Counted from the first letter of the stretch, positions 34,605 through 44,402 are shown. The stretch: 61,768 nucleotides of DNA from an uncultured Prevotellaceae bacterium (GCA_900319525.1 ONOU01000013.1:1-61768); one strand, 5' to 3'. Program-made: numbers and translations. The notes: generated by a model from the sequence alone, not told the origin.

Positions 34605-36053
34605 ATGAACCTAACGAAAAAGGCAACACCCATATTTCTCGCATTGGCCCTGATGGTCACCTTGCAGGCAATGGCCTCCTATACCGCCCAAGAGGCGGTG
34701 GACAAGTTCGTGTCACTCAGTTCGCTCCGCTATGCGTCTGTAGGCGTGACCGTTATCGACCTGGACAGCGCCAAGACCATCGCCAGCTACCGTCCCGAGC
34801 AGGCCAATATCACCGCCTCGACGATGAAGACTGTAGTCTCGTCGGCCGCGCTGGGACTGCTGGGGCCACACTTCCGCTTTGAGACGCCGGTCTATCTTGA
34901 CGGCAATGTTCAGAATGGAGTGTTCAAGGGGAATATCGTGATTCGCGGCACGGGTGACCCCACGCTGGGGTCGGTGTTCCTGCCGTGTCAAGCCAATATT
35001 GTCGATGAGATCATCGACGCACTGCGTGCCCTAGGCATCACCAGGGTTGAGGGAGCCGTCATCGGCGATGACAGCTACTACGCCTACCCCTACTTTGACG
35101 AGGACTGGGATGTGGGCGACCTGGCCTATGGCTATGGTACCGCGGTTCACGCATTGAACTACCACGACAACCTGGTCACCGCGTCCTATAGTCTGGACGG
35201 ACATGGCCGCGTCGCACAATCGTCATTCTCGCCCGCAGTGCCGGGCCTGAAGGTGGTGAGCCGGTGCCGTGGCAGCCGCGGCCGCAATGCCATCACCCCT
35301 TACCTGAACTACAGCCTGCCCGCACTGGTGCTCACTGGTGAGACAACCGCCAGGAGCTACAGCGCCACCTATGCCAACCCCACGCCTGCCCCGATGCTGG
35401 TCGATAGCGTGGAGCGTGCCATGCTCAAGTGTGACGGCATACGCTATGATAAAGCCCCTGAAGCGCGTGCCAGCCTGGAGGATGCCGCGAGCACCCTGCT
35501 GGTGGTGCACAAGTCCCCCGAACTCACCGAGGTTATCACCTCGCTGCTGGACCGCAGCGACAACATGTTTGCCCACGCGCTGCTGCGCGCCATCGGTTCC
35601 CGCGAGTGGGAAGTCAAGGGACTCGGCGCCATGCCGTCTGACCTGGACGCTATCGGCGTAGCAGCCGTCAAGCAATGGCTCGAACAGCAAGGCGTCAACC
35701 CCGAGCCGCTGTTCATGCGCGACGGTAGCGGCCTGGCACGGGCCAACAAGGCGCCAGTCAGCTTCTTCGGCGAGATGCTCTCGATGATGGCCCACCGCCG
35801 CTTTGACGGCGTGCGCCTGTGTGACCTCATGCCCAAGGCTGCCGGACGCGCCGGACAGACCTTGAAGGATAACCCATTGAGTGACAAGATCGTGCTCAAG
35901 TCGGGCAGCATGCGCCACGTGCAGTGCTTTGTGGGCTATTATCCCGCCGAGGAGCCCCGATATGCATTTGCCGTACTGGTCAACAACTTCACGTGCTCAC
36001 AAGCCAGCATCCGCGAGCAGATCGGGACCTTCCTGTGCAACCTGTTTGAATAA
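34605..36053 (+). CDS. dacB: D-alanyl-D-alanine carboxypeptidase/endopeptidase (PBP4 type)
   Basis: DacB cleaves peptidoglycan cross-links and terminal D-Ala in the periplasm. The 482-residue protein has a signal peptide and the three penicillin-binding motifs: STMK at 72-75, SDN at 318-320 and KSG at 432-434. The large insert between motifs 1 and 2 (about 90-290) is the type-C PBP domain II/III. GDPTLGS and the strand GAVIGDDSYY are typical. It is probably cotranscribed with the HExxH protein upstream. Confidence 0.93.
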   Translation: MNLTKKATPIFLALALMVTLQAMASYTAQEAVDKFVSLSSLRYASVGVTVIDLDSAKTIASYRPEQANITASTMKTVVSSAALGLLGPHFRFETPVYLDGNVQNGVFKGNIVIRGTGDPTLGSVFLPCQANIVDEIIDALRALGITRVEGAVIGDDSYYAYPYFDEDWDVGDLAYGYGTAVHALNYHDNLVTASYSLDGHGRVAQSSFSPAVPGLKVVSRCRGSRGRNAITPYLNYSLPALVLTGETTARSYSATYANPTPAPMLVDSVERAMLKCDGIRYDKAPEARASLEDAASTLLVVHKSPELTEVITSLLDRSDNMFAHALLRAIGSREWEVKGLGAMPSDLDAIGVAAVKQWLEQQGVNPEPLFMRDGSGLARANKAPVSFFGEMLSMMAHRRFDGVRLCDLMPKAAGRAGQTLKDNPLSDKIVLKSGSMRHVQCFVGYYPAEEPRYAFAVLVNNFTCSQASIREQIGTFLCNLFE

Positions 36054-36128
36054 GTCCAGCTGAGGCTTGACAAATCCTGATAAAGGGCAATTTGGAACCT
36101 GCTCGCACTATTTTTTGACTGAAAATAG

Positions 36129-36158
36129 TTGGTGTTTCAAAAAAAATGCCTAAAATTG
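36129..36158 (+). promoter_or_regulatory. Possible promoter of the 36221 gene
   Basis: TTG (36129-36131) and TAAAATTG (36151-36158, one mismatch to TAnnTTTG) are 19 bases apart. Confidence 0.35.
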
Positions 36159-36220
36159 CAGGTTCAATGTAAAGCAAATACTTGGCAATTTGCCGCCAAG
36201 AACCAATAAAACAGACTATT

Positions 36221-37084
36221 ATGAACATGTCGATTGAGAAAATGTTGTCTCATGTCTATGAGATTGAGGGACTGATGCTCGTCACCCGCCGCCTGGGAGA
36301 GGAGAACACACCCCAAGTCATTACCGATAAAATCCAGCGCAAGGTACGCGAGCTGGCCCAGATGTGCGACGTGACACTCGCCGCGCCCGAGCAGCCTGCT
36401 GTGCCCGCACCCCAACCTGCGCCCGAGCAGCCTGCCGCTCCCGCCGAACCTGCCGCTCCTGCCGCTGCACCCGCAGCAGCCGAAGAGGCACCGGACAAGG
36501 CAGCCGAAGAGGGCCTTCCCGAGGAGGACTATGACGCTGACGAGACATGGCAGCACGATAATGGCGAGGAGTTCAAGGAAGTTTTTGAGCTCGACTACAA
36601 GGAGCCCCAACAGGTGGTGACGCCGCCGCCCTTCCGCGAACCGGACAATGATGCCGAACCTCAGCCCGATCCAGACCCCGACATGTTGCCCGAAGCCGAA
36701 GACGAACCCGACATTACCGTCGAGTTTATCGAGGCCGATGACGACACTGTTCCCGAACCCGAGGACGAGATGCCCATTCCTCCCGTCCCCACCGAGTTTC
36801 CCGAGCCCGAGGAGCCAGCCTCCCCGCTGCGTGTTGACGAGAAACTGCAACGTTCCCTGTCCAAGGACATCCGCAAGGCCTTCTCGATCAACGACCGCTT
36901 CAGGTTCCAGCGCGAGCTGTTTGCCGGCAGCGCCAACGCGATGAATACCGCCATCGAGCACATCGAGGTGATGACCAGCTATGGCAATGCCGAGCTCTAC
37001 TTCTACAGCCAACTCAACTGGGACCGTGAGGACGAGACGGTGAAGGACTTCATGGCCATCGTTCGCAACCACTTCCAGCAGTGA
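36221..37084 (+). CDS. Uncharacterised Bacteroidota protein with acidic/proline-rich linker
   Basis: The 287-residue protein has a short helical N-terminus (EKMLSHVYEIEGLMLVTRR), a long low-complexity region rich in Pro, Ala, Glu and Asp (about 55-205), and a conserved-looking C-terminal helical domain: DIRKAFSINDRFRFQRELF and TVKDFMAIVRNHF. I have seen this C-terminal pattern in many Bacteroidales hypothetical proteins, but no function is known. There is no signal peptide. The ATG at 36221 is chosen over an upstream TTG at 36182. rsmI begins 18 bases downstream, so the two are probably cotranscribed. Confidence 0.75.
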   Translation: MNMSIEKMLSHVYEIEGLMLVTRRLGEENTPQVITDKIQRKVRELAQMCDVTLAAPEQPAVPAPQPAPEQPAAPAEPAAPAAAPAAAEEAPDKAAEEGLPEEDYDADETWQHDNGEEFKEVFELDYKEPQQVVTPPPFREPDNDAEPQPDPDPDMLPEAEDEPDITVEFIEADDDTVPEPEDEMPIPPVPTEFPEPEEPASPLRVDEKLQRSLSKDIRKAFSINDRFRFQRELFAGSANAMNTAIEHIEVMTSYGNAELYFYSQLNWDREDETVKDFMAIVRNHFQQ

Positions 37085-37102
37085 CGTCAACCACGCAGTC
37101 CC

Positions 37103-37837
37103 ATGGCAGGTAAACTCTACATAGTGCCTACCCCCGTCGGCAACATGGCCGACATGACGCCGCGCGCCGTCGAGGTACTCTCCAGCGTGGATCTCATCCT
37201 CGCCGAGGACACCCGCACGAGCGGAGTGCTGCTCAAGCACTACGGCATCAACACCCCCACCCGCAGCCACCACAAGTTCAACGAACATGAGGCGGCAGCT
37301 GGTGTTGTGCGGCAGTTGATGGACGGTGCGGTGATGGCGCTCATCAGTGACGCCGGCACCCCGGGCATCAGCGATCCCGGATTCCTGCTCTCGCGCGAAT
37401 GCCGCCGACACGGCATCGAGGTGGAGACGCTGCCAGGCGCCACGGCCTTTGTCCCCGCGCTTGTCAACTCGGGCCTGCCCTGTGACCGCTTTGTGTTTGA
37501 GGGATTCCTGCCGTTGAAAAAAGGGCGCGCCACCCGCTTGCAGCAATTGAGCGAGCAGCCGTTGACGATGGTATTCTATGAGTCTCCTGTAAGGTTATTG
37601 AAGACACTGCAGCAGCTGGTCGAGTTCATGGGAGAGGACCGCGAGGCAAGCGTCGTGCGCGAGATCAGCAAGGTGCACAACACCACCCACAACGGCACCC
37701 TGCGCGAACTGGTGGACTATTTTACCGACAACGCGCCACGCGGCGAGATTGTCATCGTCGTGGCGGGACAGGAACCCAAGGCGACGGTCAAGGTTGATAA
37801 ATATGCCGCCTTTAAGGGTAAGCAGTCAAAAGTTTAA
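37103..37837 (+). CDS. rsmI: 16S rRNA (cytidine-1402-2'-O)-methyltransferase
   Basis: RsmI methylates the ribose of C1402 in the 30S decoding centre. The 244-residue product starts GKLYIVPTPVGNMADMT and contains the tetrapyrrole-methylase-type motifs AEDTRTSGVLL, ALISDAGTPGISDPG and LPGATAFVPALVNSGLP. FVFEGFLPLKKGRATR and MVFYESPVRLLKTL are also characteristic. It is slightly shorter than the E. coli enzyme, as is common in Bacteroidota. It follows the acidic-linker protein and precedes a coiled-coil lipoprotein. Confidence 0.95.
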   Translation: MAGKLYIVPTPVGNMADMTPRAVEVLSSVDLILAEDTRTSGVLLKHYGINTPTRSHHKFNEHEAAAGVVRQLMDGAVMALISDAGTPGISDPGFLLSRECRRHGIEVETLPGATAFVPALVNSGLPCDRFVFEGFLPLKKGRATRLQQLSEQPLTMVFYESPVRLLKTLQQLVEFMGEDREASVVREISKVHNTTHNGTLRELVDYFTDNAPRGEIVIVVAGQEPKATVKVDKYAAFKGKQSKV

Positions 37838-37884
37838 GAAACACTTTAGAAAATAACAATATAAGAACACAAACACAGATAGTT

Positions 37885-38772
37885 ATGAAAAATATTTTTT
37901 ATTTCACTTGGCTCCTTATCGGCCTGGCAGTGATGCCGGCCTGCCAACGTGCCAACCAGCAGGATCAAGAAGCGATGCGACTCGATTCCATCAATGCGGC
38001 CCTGCAAGACTCCATCAACACCGCCAATGCCGAGAAGGACAGCCTCATGCAGCTCATGGGCGACATCGCTGACGGCATGACCCAGATCAAGGAGCTCGAG
38101 GATATCGTGTCGGTCAACAACCTGAACGGCGAAACGCCTGACCGCAAGAAACAGTTGCGCGACGACATCGTCCTCATCCAGCAATCCATCAACAAGCACA
38201 AGCAGCGCCTTGCCGAGCTGGAGCGCCGCCTGAAGCAGTCCACCAACTACAACGCCACGATGCAGAAGTCTATCGAGAACCTGAAAGCTCAGCTCGAAGA
38301 CCAGCAAAAAACCATTAATAGCTTGACTGAACAGCTGGCAGCAGCACACATCCAGATCAAGAACCTGAACCAGAGCGTGGACTCACTCAGCAACGCCAAC
38401 AAGGCCGTAACCCGCGAGAAGGAAGCCGCCGTCCAGGAGAGCAAGCAGTTATCCCACGAGGTGGACAACCTGAACACCTGCTACTATGTCATCGGCTCAA
38501 AAAAAGAGCTCAAGGCACATAAAATCATCGAGACAGGTTTCCTGCGCAAGACCAGGATCCTGGAGGGCGACTTTGAAATGTCCTATTTCACCAAGGCCGA
38601 CCGCCGCACCTTGAACGAAATTCCCCTGCATAGCAGCAAGGCTCAACTGATGACTAACCATCCCAAGGACTCCTATGAGATCGTCGATCACGGCAACGTC
38701 AAGACCCTGCACATCAAGGACACCAACCGTTTTTGGGAAAAATCCAACTTTCTCGTTGTCAAGGTAGATTAA
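37885..38772 (+). CDS. Coiled-coil lipoprotein of unknown function
   Basis: The 295-residue protein has a lipoprotein signal peptide with lipobox MPAC (Cys20), then a long coiled coil at about 25-195, followed by a small globular C-terminal part (YYVIGSKKELKAHKIIETGF). The coil-plus-YVIGxKxEL layout is a recurrent Bacteroidales lipoprotein form that I know only as hypothetical. It would be tethered to a membrane and reach into the periplasm. The glycerate kinase ATG follows after 2 bases, so the two are cotranscribed. Confidence 0.8.
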   Translation: MKNIFYFTWLLIGLAVMPACQRANQQDQEAMRLDSINAALQDSINTANAEKDSLMQLMGDIADGMTQIKELEDIVSVNNLNGETPDRKKQLRDDIVLIQQSINKHKQRLAELERRLKQSTNYNATMQKSIENLKAQLEDQQKTINSLTEQLAAAHIQIKNLNQSVDSLSNANKAVTREKEAAVQESKQLSHEVDNLNTCYYVIGSKKELKAHKIIETGFLRKTRILEGDFEMSYFTKADRRTLNEIPLHSSKAQLMTNHPKDSYEIVDHGNVKTLHIKDTNRFWEKSNFLVVKVD

Positions 38773-38774
38773 CG

Positions 38775-39887
38775 ATGAAGGTTGTCCTGGCACTGGACAA
38801 ATTCAAGGGCTCGGCAACAGCTAGCGAGCTTAGCTGCGATGTACAGCAAGCGCTCAGCGACCTGCCTGGCGTTCAAGTGGTCACTGTGCCCGTGGCCGAC
38901 GGCGGCGACGGTACGACAGCCGCACTCGCTGGTAGCCACCGGGGTCAGTGGGTGACCATTCAGGCTCCTGCCCCGCTACTATCCCTTGACCCCGTCAACG
39001 CCAGCTATTACTGCTGTGACGACGGCACCGCATTCATCGAGGTGGCCGCCGCCAGCGGCCTGGCGCTCGTTCCCGAAGGCAAACGCGACGTGATGCGCGC
39101 CACAAGCCTGGGCACCGGCCTAATGATGTTCGACGCCATCGAACGCGGCTGCCACGAGATTATCCTCGGCCTGGGCGGATCGGCGACATGTGATGGCGGC
39201 ATGGGCATCATGAGCGCCCTGGGGGCTGAATTTCTAGATAATGAATATCATCACCTATACCCTAGCGGAGCCTCGCTGGATCAGATCACCCACATCGAGA
39301 CCCGCGGCATCCCCAGCCAGGTGCAGGATTGCCGCTTCACCTTGTTGACCGACGTGAACATCCCGCTGTGTGGCGAGACCGGCGCAGCCACAGTGTTCGC
39401 ACCTCAAAAAGGGGCCACACCCCAGCAAGTCACCATCCTCGATAACGGACTGCGCCACCTCTCATCCATCATCGGTAACCGCATCGCCGCCATGCCCGGA
39501 TGTGGCGCGGCTGGTGGCATTCCAGCCCTGATGATGCACCTGCTGCAGCACTGCCAGTTGTTGCCCGGAGCACCCTTTGTACTAGATAGTTGCGGGCTGG
39601 ACGATGCCCTCGACGGAGCCGACCTCGTCATCACCGGCGAAGGGCGCCTCGACAGCCAGACGCTCATGGGCAAGGCTCCTGGGGTCGTCATCGACCGGGC
39701 ACGCCGGCGCGGCATCCCTGTCGCCGCCGTGTGTGGTGCCATCGACTCGGCCCTTAACATCGCCATGACAGGTCTGCAAGCCGCTATCGCCGTGAGCGGC
39801 ACATTGCCCCACGAGCAGGCAATGGATAACGCTGGCACCAGGGCTCGCGTCGCGGCAGCTATACGACAGATCGTGTTAAAAGGTTAA
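38775..39887 (+). CDS. Glycerate kinase (GckA/GarK-type II)
   Basis: This 370-residue enzyme phosphorylates D-glycerate, feeding lower glycolysis. Motifs of the GlxK/GarK family are clear: MKVVLALDKFKGSATASE at the start, PVADGGDGTTAAL, SLGTGLMMFDAIERG, LGLGGSATCDGGMGIMSALG and the C-terminal ITGEGRLDSQTLMGKAPGVV. The longer frame (from 38733) lies inside the preceding lipoprotein gene; the ATG two bases after that stop is right. Which carbon of glycerate is phosphorylated cannot be told. Confidence 0.93.
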   Translation: MKVVLALDKFKGSATASELSCDVQQALSDLPGVQVVTVPVADGGDGTTAALAGSHRGQWVTIQAPAPLLSLDPVNASYYCCDDGTAFIEVAAASGLALVPEGKRDVMRATSLGTGLMMFDAIERGCHEIILGLGGSATCDGGMGIMSALGAEFLDNEYHHLYPSGASLDQITHIETRGIPSQVQDCRFTLLTDVNIPLCGETGAATVFAPQKGATPQQVTILDNGLRHLSSIIGNRIAAMPGCGAAGGIPALMMHLLQHCQLLPGAPFVLDSCGLDDALDGADLVITGEGRLDSQTLMGKAPGVVIDRARRRGIPVAAVCGAIDSALNIAMTGLQAAIAVSGTLPHEQAMDNAGTRARVAAAIRQIVLKG

Positions 39888-39974
39888 AATTCATTATAAT
39901 TAACATTGCAATCGGCATCTAACCTTTATTCCAAATTTTTTTTAAGCGATAATCCATCTTTTTTGACTTAATAT

Positions 39975-40005
39975 TTTGCTTATTCAAAACAAATAACTAA
40001 TTTTG
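39975..40005 (+). promoter_or_regulatory. Strong promoter of the first secreted paralogue
   Basis: TTTG (39975-39978), 19 bases, TAATTTTG (39998-40005): an exact Bacteroidota promoter. The leader of about 87 bases is very AT-rich, as in highly translated genes of this phylum. Confidence 0.75.
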
Positions 40006-40097
40006 CCGACTGAAAAGAGCAGTATTGTTGTTCACCGTTAACTAGACTTTATTGTTTTATTCAATATTTTTTATTAACAACATTAAATTAACAATCT

Positions 40098-41930
40098 ATG
40101 AAGAAATTATCTGTACTTTTGGTTGCAGCTGCAGTGGCTATCAGCGCATCTGCAGGCGTTAACTTCAAGAGCACCCACGCCTTGAAGAGCAACAAGATCA
40201 ACAAGGAGATGGTTAAGTTCAATGCCAAGCAGGCAAAGGCTAGCACCAGCCTCCGTGTCATCACCGAGCAGCCCGCTGGCGAGCTCAAGAGCTACAACCG
40301 CGCTGGTCAGTATGACTACAACAGCAACGGCTATCTCTACAACGGTCAGCAGGACGGCAACCGCATGGACATCGTCTATGCCGAGGACGGCACCACCGTT
40401 TACATGAAGAACATCCTCTGCGGTAGCGCCAGCATGCTGGGTGTTAGCTGGGTAGAGGGCACCATCGAGGGCAACGAGATCCACGTGCCCCTGGGCCAGT
40501 CCATCTACTGGAGCGACCAGTATCAGGCCAACGTTCTGATCGCCATGGGCGAGAGCACCATCAACGAGGAGGGTTACTTTGAATTCGTTAAGGACGACCG
40601 CGCCGAGGAGGCTGTCTATGTCATTGACGGACAGACCATCACCCTGCAAGGCACCGAGGGTCCCGTCGAGCTCGATCCTCAGGACCAGAACAGCTACCTG
40701 GCCTATGGCCTGAGCGCTTACTGGGAGGATGATAACAGCTGGACCGGTTTCCTGGAGTGGAACACCGTTCTCACCGAGCGCGAGCCCGTCGTTGCCCCCA
40801 CCGTGATCACCGAGCAGCCTGAGGGCGAACTCGTGACCTACATGCGCACTGGCGACTGCATCTACAACAGCATCTTCGGCATAGGCATCACCGCTCAGGA
40901 CGGCAAGATGAACGTTGTCTTCGCCGAGGACGGCAAGGCTTACATCCAGAACCCCATGTGGTGGCATGACGGCAACAACAGCTGGGTAGAGGGTACCTAT
41001 GATGAGGCTACCGGTATCATCACCGTTCCCACTGGCCAGTATCTCAACTGGTACGCAGACAGCGAGTATGGTATCCAGATGATGTGGGGTAGCACCTACG
41101 TTTACGTCGACACCGACGAGAACGGTGAGGAGGGTTACTACCTGGGCAACGAGGTAGACGAGCGCACCACCGAGATCATGTTCCAGATCGACGGTGACAA
41201 GATCATGCTCCTCGGCAGCGAGGGTGACGCTACCCTTGAGTTCCCCGAGAACTACAATGCTACCGGCCTGTACAGCATGTGGAGCGATGACCAGACCTGG
41301 GGTGGTTCTCTCGAGTTCAACACCGTAGGTCAGGTTGTAAACCTCGTTCCCGCTGTTCCCGCTGATCCCGTAGCTGTTGAATTCTATGATGAGGGTGACG
41401 AGAGTGGTTGGAACACCTTCGACTTCATCCTGCCCACCACCGACGTGGATGGCAACATGATCGATCCCGAGTACATTAGCTACAGCTTCTGGGTTGACTA
41501 TGACGGTACCAACCCCGAGATCTTCACCTTCCCCGCTGCCACCTACACCTATGACCTGACCGAGGACATCACCGAGGTTCCCTACTCGCTCTACAGCAGC
41601 GCTGTTGACTTCCATGCTAGCTACGTTTACATGTACCGCACCAACGCCGAGGGTTATGAGCCCCTGTTCGTTCGTGACGAGGCCAACGACATGTATGGTA
41701 ACATCGGTATCCAGGCATTCTACACCGTTAACGGTGTGAAGAACGCTTCTAACATCGCATGGCTGTATGAGCGTCCCGTTAGCGTTAACGAGATGAACGC
41801 TGACAAGACCATCGCCAACGTACGTTACTTCAACGTAGCTGGTCAGGAGGTTGCTCAGCCCAACGGCATGACCATCAAGGTGACCACCTACACCGACGGC
41901 ACCACCAGCACCGCTAAGGTTGTGAAGTAA
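40098..41930 (+). CDS. Secreted repeat protein, paralogue 1 (two VITEQP modules, CTD-like tail)
   Basis: The 610-residue protein has a signal peptide (KKLSVLLVAAAVAISASA) and two tandem modules of about 180 residues, starting RVITEQPAGEL (about 53) and TVITEQPEGEL (about 235). Shared features are DIVYAEDG, WVEGTI, VPLGQSIYW and YxIDGxxIxLxGxEG. A fibronectin-like part follows (LPTTDVDGNMIDPEYISYSF, YRTNAEGYEPLF), and the last 49 residues form a tail, NVRYFNVAGQEV...TYTDGTTSTAKVVK, that resembles a type IX secretion sorting domain. Codon use is very biased to C/G third positions, suggesting high expression. The family has no function I know; export to the surface is inferred. Confidence 0.75.
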   Translation: MKKLSVLLVAAAVAISASAGVNFKSTHALKSNKINKEMVKFNAKQAKASTSLRVITEQPAGELKSYNRAGQYDYNSNGYLYNGQQDGNRMDIVYAEDGTTVYMKNILCGSASMLGVSWVEGTIEGNEIHVPLGQSIYWSDQYQANVLIAMGESTINEEGYFEFVKDDRAEEAVYVIDGQTITLQGTEGPVELDPQDQNSYLAYGLSAYWEDDNSWTGFLEWNTVLTEREPVVAPTVITEQPEGELVTYMRTGDCIYNSIFGIGITAQDGKMNVVFAEDGKAYIQNPMWWHDGNNSWVEGTYDEATGIITVPTGQYLNWYADSEYGIQMMWGSTYVYVDTDENGEEGYYLGNEVDERTTEIMFQIDGDKIMLLGSEGDATLEFPENYNATGLYSMWSDDQTWGGSLEFNTVGQVVNLVPAVPADPVAVEFYDEGDESGWNTFDFILPTTDVDGNMIDPEYISYSFWVDYDGTNPEIFTFPAATYTYDLTEDITEVPYSLYSSAVDFHASYVYMYRTNAEGYEPLFVRDEANDMYGNIGIQAFYTVNGVKNASNIAWLYERPVSVNEMNADKTIANVRYFNVAGQEVAQPNGMTIKVTTYTDGTTSTAKVVK

Positions 41931-41971
41931 ATGAGGATTTAGGCGTTAGCCTAAGTAATCAAACACCCATC

Positions 41972-42008
41972 AGTGGAGACGCAAGATTTTGCGTCTCCAC
42001 TTTTTTTT
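41972..42008 (+). terminator. Terminator 1 of the paralogue cluster
   Basis: AGTGGAGACGCAA (41972-41984) pairs perfectly with TTGCGTCTCCACT (41989-42001) and is followed by eight T. The GAGACGCAA core recurs after the other two paralogues. The rest of the spacer to 42269 holds only the next promoter. Confidence 0.85.
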
Positions 42009-42091
42009 ATCTCTGGGCAAGTTGACCTGGGGGTCAAGGTCGCCGATTTCAATAAAAACATGGTATCGTGCTCTGTAAAATGTCACATAAC

Positions 42092-42122
42092 TTGCATAAA
42101 TAAAAACAAATCACTAAATTTG
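42092..42122 (+). promoter_or_regulatory. Promoter of paralogue 2
   Basis: TTG (42092-42094), 20 bases, TAAATTTG (42115-42122). The leader is about 140 bases of AT-rich sequence without an ORF. Confidence 0.6.
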
Positions 42123-42269
42123 TCATCGATTTTATTACAATCCTTATCCAACCTGCCTATTTTACCTACAATCATGTATTTATAACATAAATTCATTTCC
42201 ACGTGCACAAGTAATCACTACTTATTGATCAATATATCATTTATACTAACATTTTAATTCTATCATTTT

Positions 42270-44165
42270 ATGAAACATTTATCTGTACTACTCATCGCTG
42301 CGGCTGTGACACTGAGTGCGGCAGCCGGCACTAGCACGGCTAGGCCCATCAAGATGGTCAACAGCCAGCAGAGCAAGACCATGATGCCAAGCGGCGACTT
42401 GACCCACAACAAGAGGATTGGCCGCAACTCGACGCAGAGCCTCGACGCCACTACACAGCTCAGGACAATGAGCTGGAAAGCCCGTCCCGCATCACAGGCC
42501 CTCAAGAGCGAGAACACCATCCTGTGGGACTTTGAGGATCCCGCCCAACTCGAGGACTGGGCCGTCATCGATGCCGATGGCGACGGCCACAACTGGTTGT
42601 ATGGCAACGAAGAGGGCCTGGTGACACACAGTGGCACCGGTGCGATGGCATCCGAGAGCTTTGATAACGCGACAATGTCAGCTCTCACACCCGACAACTG
42701 GCTTGTCTCACCCATCGTCAGCCTGCAAGGCTCGCTGGTTTTCTATGCCGTGGGCCAAGATCCCAGCTTCTCCCGTGAGACGTTTGCCGTCTATGCCGCC
42801 GTGGGCGAGCCCGAGAGCATCGAGGACTTTGTGAAAATCTCGGACGACTATACCACTACCAGCACGATGAAAGAGATCATCGTGGACCTGAGCCAGTTTG
42901 AGGGCCAGGAAGGCTGCATCGCCATCCGCCACTACAACTCTACCGACCAGTTCCTGCTTGTCGTCGATGACGTGACCATCACCACCGACGAGGTCATCCC
43001 TGAGCCCGAGCCCGAAACTCCCGAGGTGATCACCGAGATTCCCGAGGGTTGTGTCGTCAAGACCTACTACCGCGACAGCGGCACCATCCTGTATCACTGG
43101 CTCATCGGCATCTATGCCCGTCCCACGGCTGGCAAGTTTGCCATCGCCTTTGACCCCGAGAGCAACGATGTCTATATCCAGGATCCCATTTGGGCCTATG
43201 AGAATCTGGATGTATGGATCAAGGGTACTATCGATCCTCAGACCAACCTCATCACGATTCCCACCGGCCAATACCTATATTGGGACACAGAGTTTGAGTA
43301 CGGTCTCAAACTCGTGTGGGGCAGCAGCTACGTGTATGAGCAGGGAACCGATCCCGACACTGGCGAGCCTGCCTACATGATGGGTAGCGAAGTGGACGAG
43401 CGCACCACCGAGTTCTACATGCAGCTCGACGGCGACAACGTCTATCTGCTCGACACCTTTGGCGACATCTATGCCGAATTCCCCATGTGGGGCGATTGCA
43501 TGGGCATGATGCTCATCTGGAGTGACACCCAGAACTGGGACGCATTTGAGTTTGCCAACCACTATCAGGACGGCAGCGATAGGCCCTTCGGCACGCTGGC
43601 TGTTATCGTTCCCGCCGTTCCCGCCAACCCCACTGCCGATGAGTTTGTTGACGGCGGTAACGAGATCGGTAGCACACGATTCTACTTCACCCTGCCCGAG
43701 ACCGACGTGGACGGCAACAAGATCGACTTTGAGCTCTTGAGCTACAGCGTGTGGGTTGAGAACGACAATGGCCCCGAGTTGTTCACATTTGACGCCGAGA
43801 CCTATTACAGCGACTTGACCGAGGACATGACCGAGATCCCCTACGAGATCTTCTACGGCGGCTATGACTTCTATGACTACCTGGTTTACCTGTATCGCAC
43901 CAATGCTCCCGGCTATGAGCCCCTGTTCACCAAGAACATCGGTATCCAGGCCCATTACACTGTTGACGGCATCAAGAACTCTAGCGAGATCGCCTGGCTC
44001 TATGACAGACCCGTTAGCGTTAACGAGATGAATGCCGGCAAGACCGTTGCCAACGTGCGCTACTACAACGTGGCCGGCCAGCAGGTGGCTCAGCCCAACG
44101 GCATGACCATCCAGGTGACCACCTTCACCGACGGCACCACCAGCGTTGCCAAGGTCGTGAAGTGA
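42270..44165 (+). CDS. Secreted repeat protein, paralogue 2 (cleaved-adhesin domain plus module)
   Basis: The 631-residue protein has a signal peptide (SVLLIAAAVTLSAAAG). In place of the first VITEQP module it carries a cleaved-adhesin/choice-of-anchor-J domain at about 85-240 (ILWDFEDPAQLEDWAVIDAD, PDNWLVSPIVSLQGSLVFY, LLVVDDVTIT), as in gingipain haemagglutinin regions. One module follows (VITEIPEGCVVKTYY, WIKGTI, IPTGQYLYW), then the fibronectin-like part and the same tail, NVRYYNVAGQQV...DGTTSVAKVVK. It lies between two paralogues, each with its own promoter and terminator. The domain swap suggests binding to a different target. Confidence 0.78.
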   Translation: MKHLSVLLIAAAVTLSAAAGTSTARPIKMVNSQQSKTMMPSGDLTHNKRIGRNSTQSLDATTQLRTMSWKARPASQALKSENTILWDFEDPAQLEDWAVIDADGDGHNWLYGNEEGLVTHSGTGAMASESFDNATMSALTPDNWLVSPIVSLQGSLVFYAVGQDPSFSRETFAVYAAVGEPESIEDFVKISDDYTTTSTMKEIIVDLSQFEGQEGCIAIRHYNSTDQFLLVVDDVTITTDEVIPEPEPETPEVITEIPEGCVVKTYYRDSGTILYHWLIGIYARPTAGKFAIAFDPESNDVYIQDPIWAYENLDVWIKGTIDPQTNLITIPTGQYLYWDTEFEYGLKLVWGSSYVYEQGTDPDTGEPAYMMGSEVDERTTEFYMQLDGDNVYLLDTFGDIYAEFPMWGDCMGMMLIWSDTQNWDAFEFANHYQDGSDRPFGTLAVIVPAVPANPTADEFVDGGNEIGSTRFYFTLPETDVDGNKIDFELLSYSVWVENDNGPELFTFDAETYYSDLTEDMTEIPYEIFYGGYDFYDYLVYLYRTNAPGYEPLFTKNIGIQAHYTVDGIKNSSEIAWLYDRPVSVNEMNAGKTVANVRYYNVAGQQVAQPNGMTIQVTTFTDGTTSVAKVVK

Positions 44166-44192
44166 ACTAGCCTCTAGGCTTTATTGACGACT

Positions 44193-44226
44193 AGTGGAGA
44201 TGCAAGTATTTGTGTCTCCACTTTCT
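44193..44226 (+). terminator. Terminator 2 of the paralogue cluster
   Basis: AGTGGAGATGCAA pairs with TTGTGTCTCCACT (44210-44222) through 13 pairs, two of them G-U. Compared with terminator 1, the sequence changed but pairing was kept, which supports a functional hairpin. Confidence 0.75.
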
Positions 44227-44302
44227 TTTGGTGATGAGCGCCATGACCCAGGGACAAAGTCGCCAAATCCAATAAAAATTGGAAAATCAATTGGTTAAAG
44301 TA

Positions 44303-44333
44303 TTGGATAAACAAAAAAAACGGTGTAACTTTG
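44303..44333 (+). promoter_or_regulatory. Promoter of paralogue 3
   Basis: TTG (44303-44305), 20 bases, TAACTTTG (44326-44333). The leader is about 65 bases. Confidence 0.65.
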
Positions 44334-44402
44334 CGTTGATCATTTCAGGCATTTAATCTATGCAGCTACCTTTTTATTAACCACTATATCATTTCTGTTT
44401 TT

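Noticed and set aside
40107-41615. A 502-codon frame antisense to paralogue 1 (and similar antisense frames over paralogues 2 and 3, 31945-33105, 36164-37546 and 60128-61471)
   Set aside because: All mirror strongly biased coding sequence on the other strand; none has a promoter, signal peptide or family match.
41973-42185. A 70-codon frame after paralogue 1
   Set aside because: It begins inside the terminator hairpin and reads across the promoter of paralogue 2.
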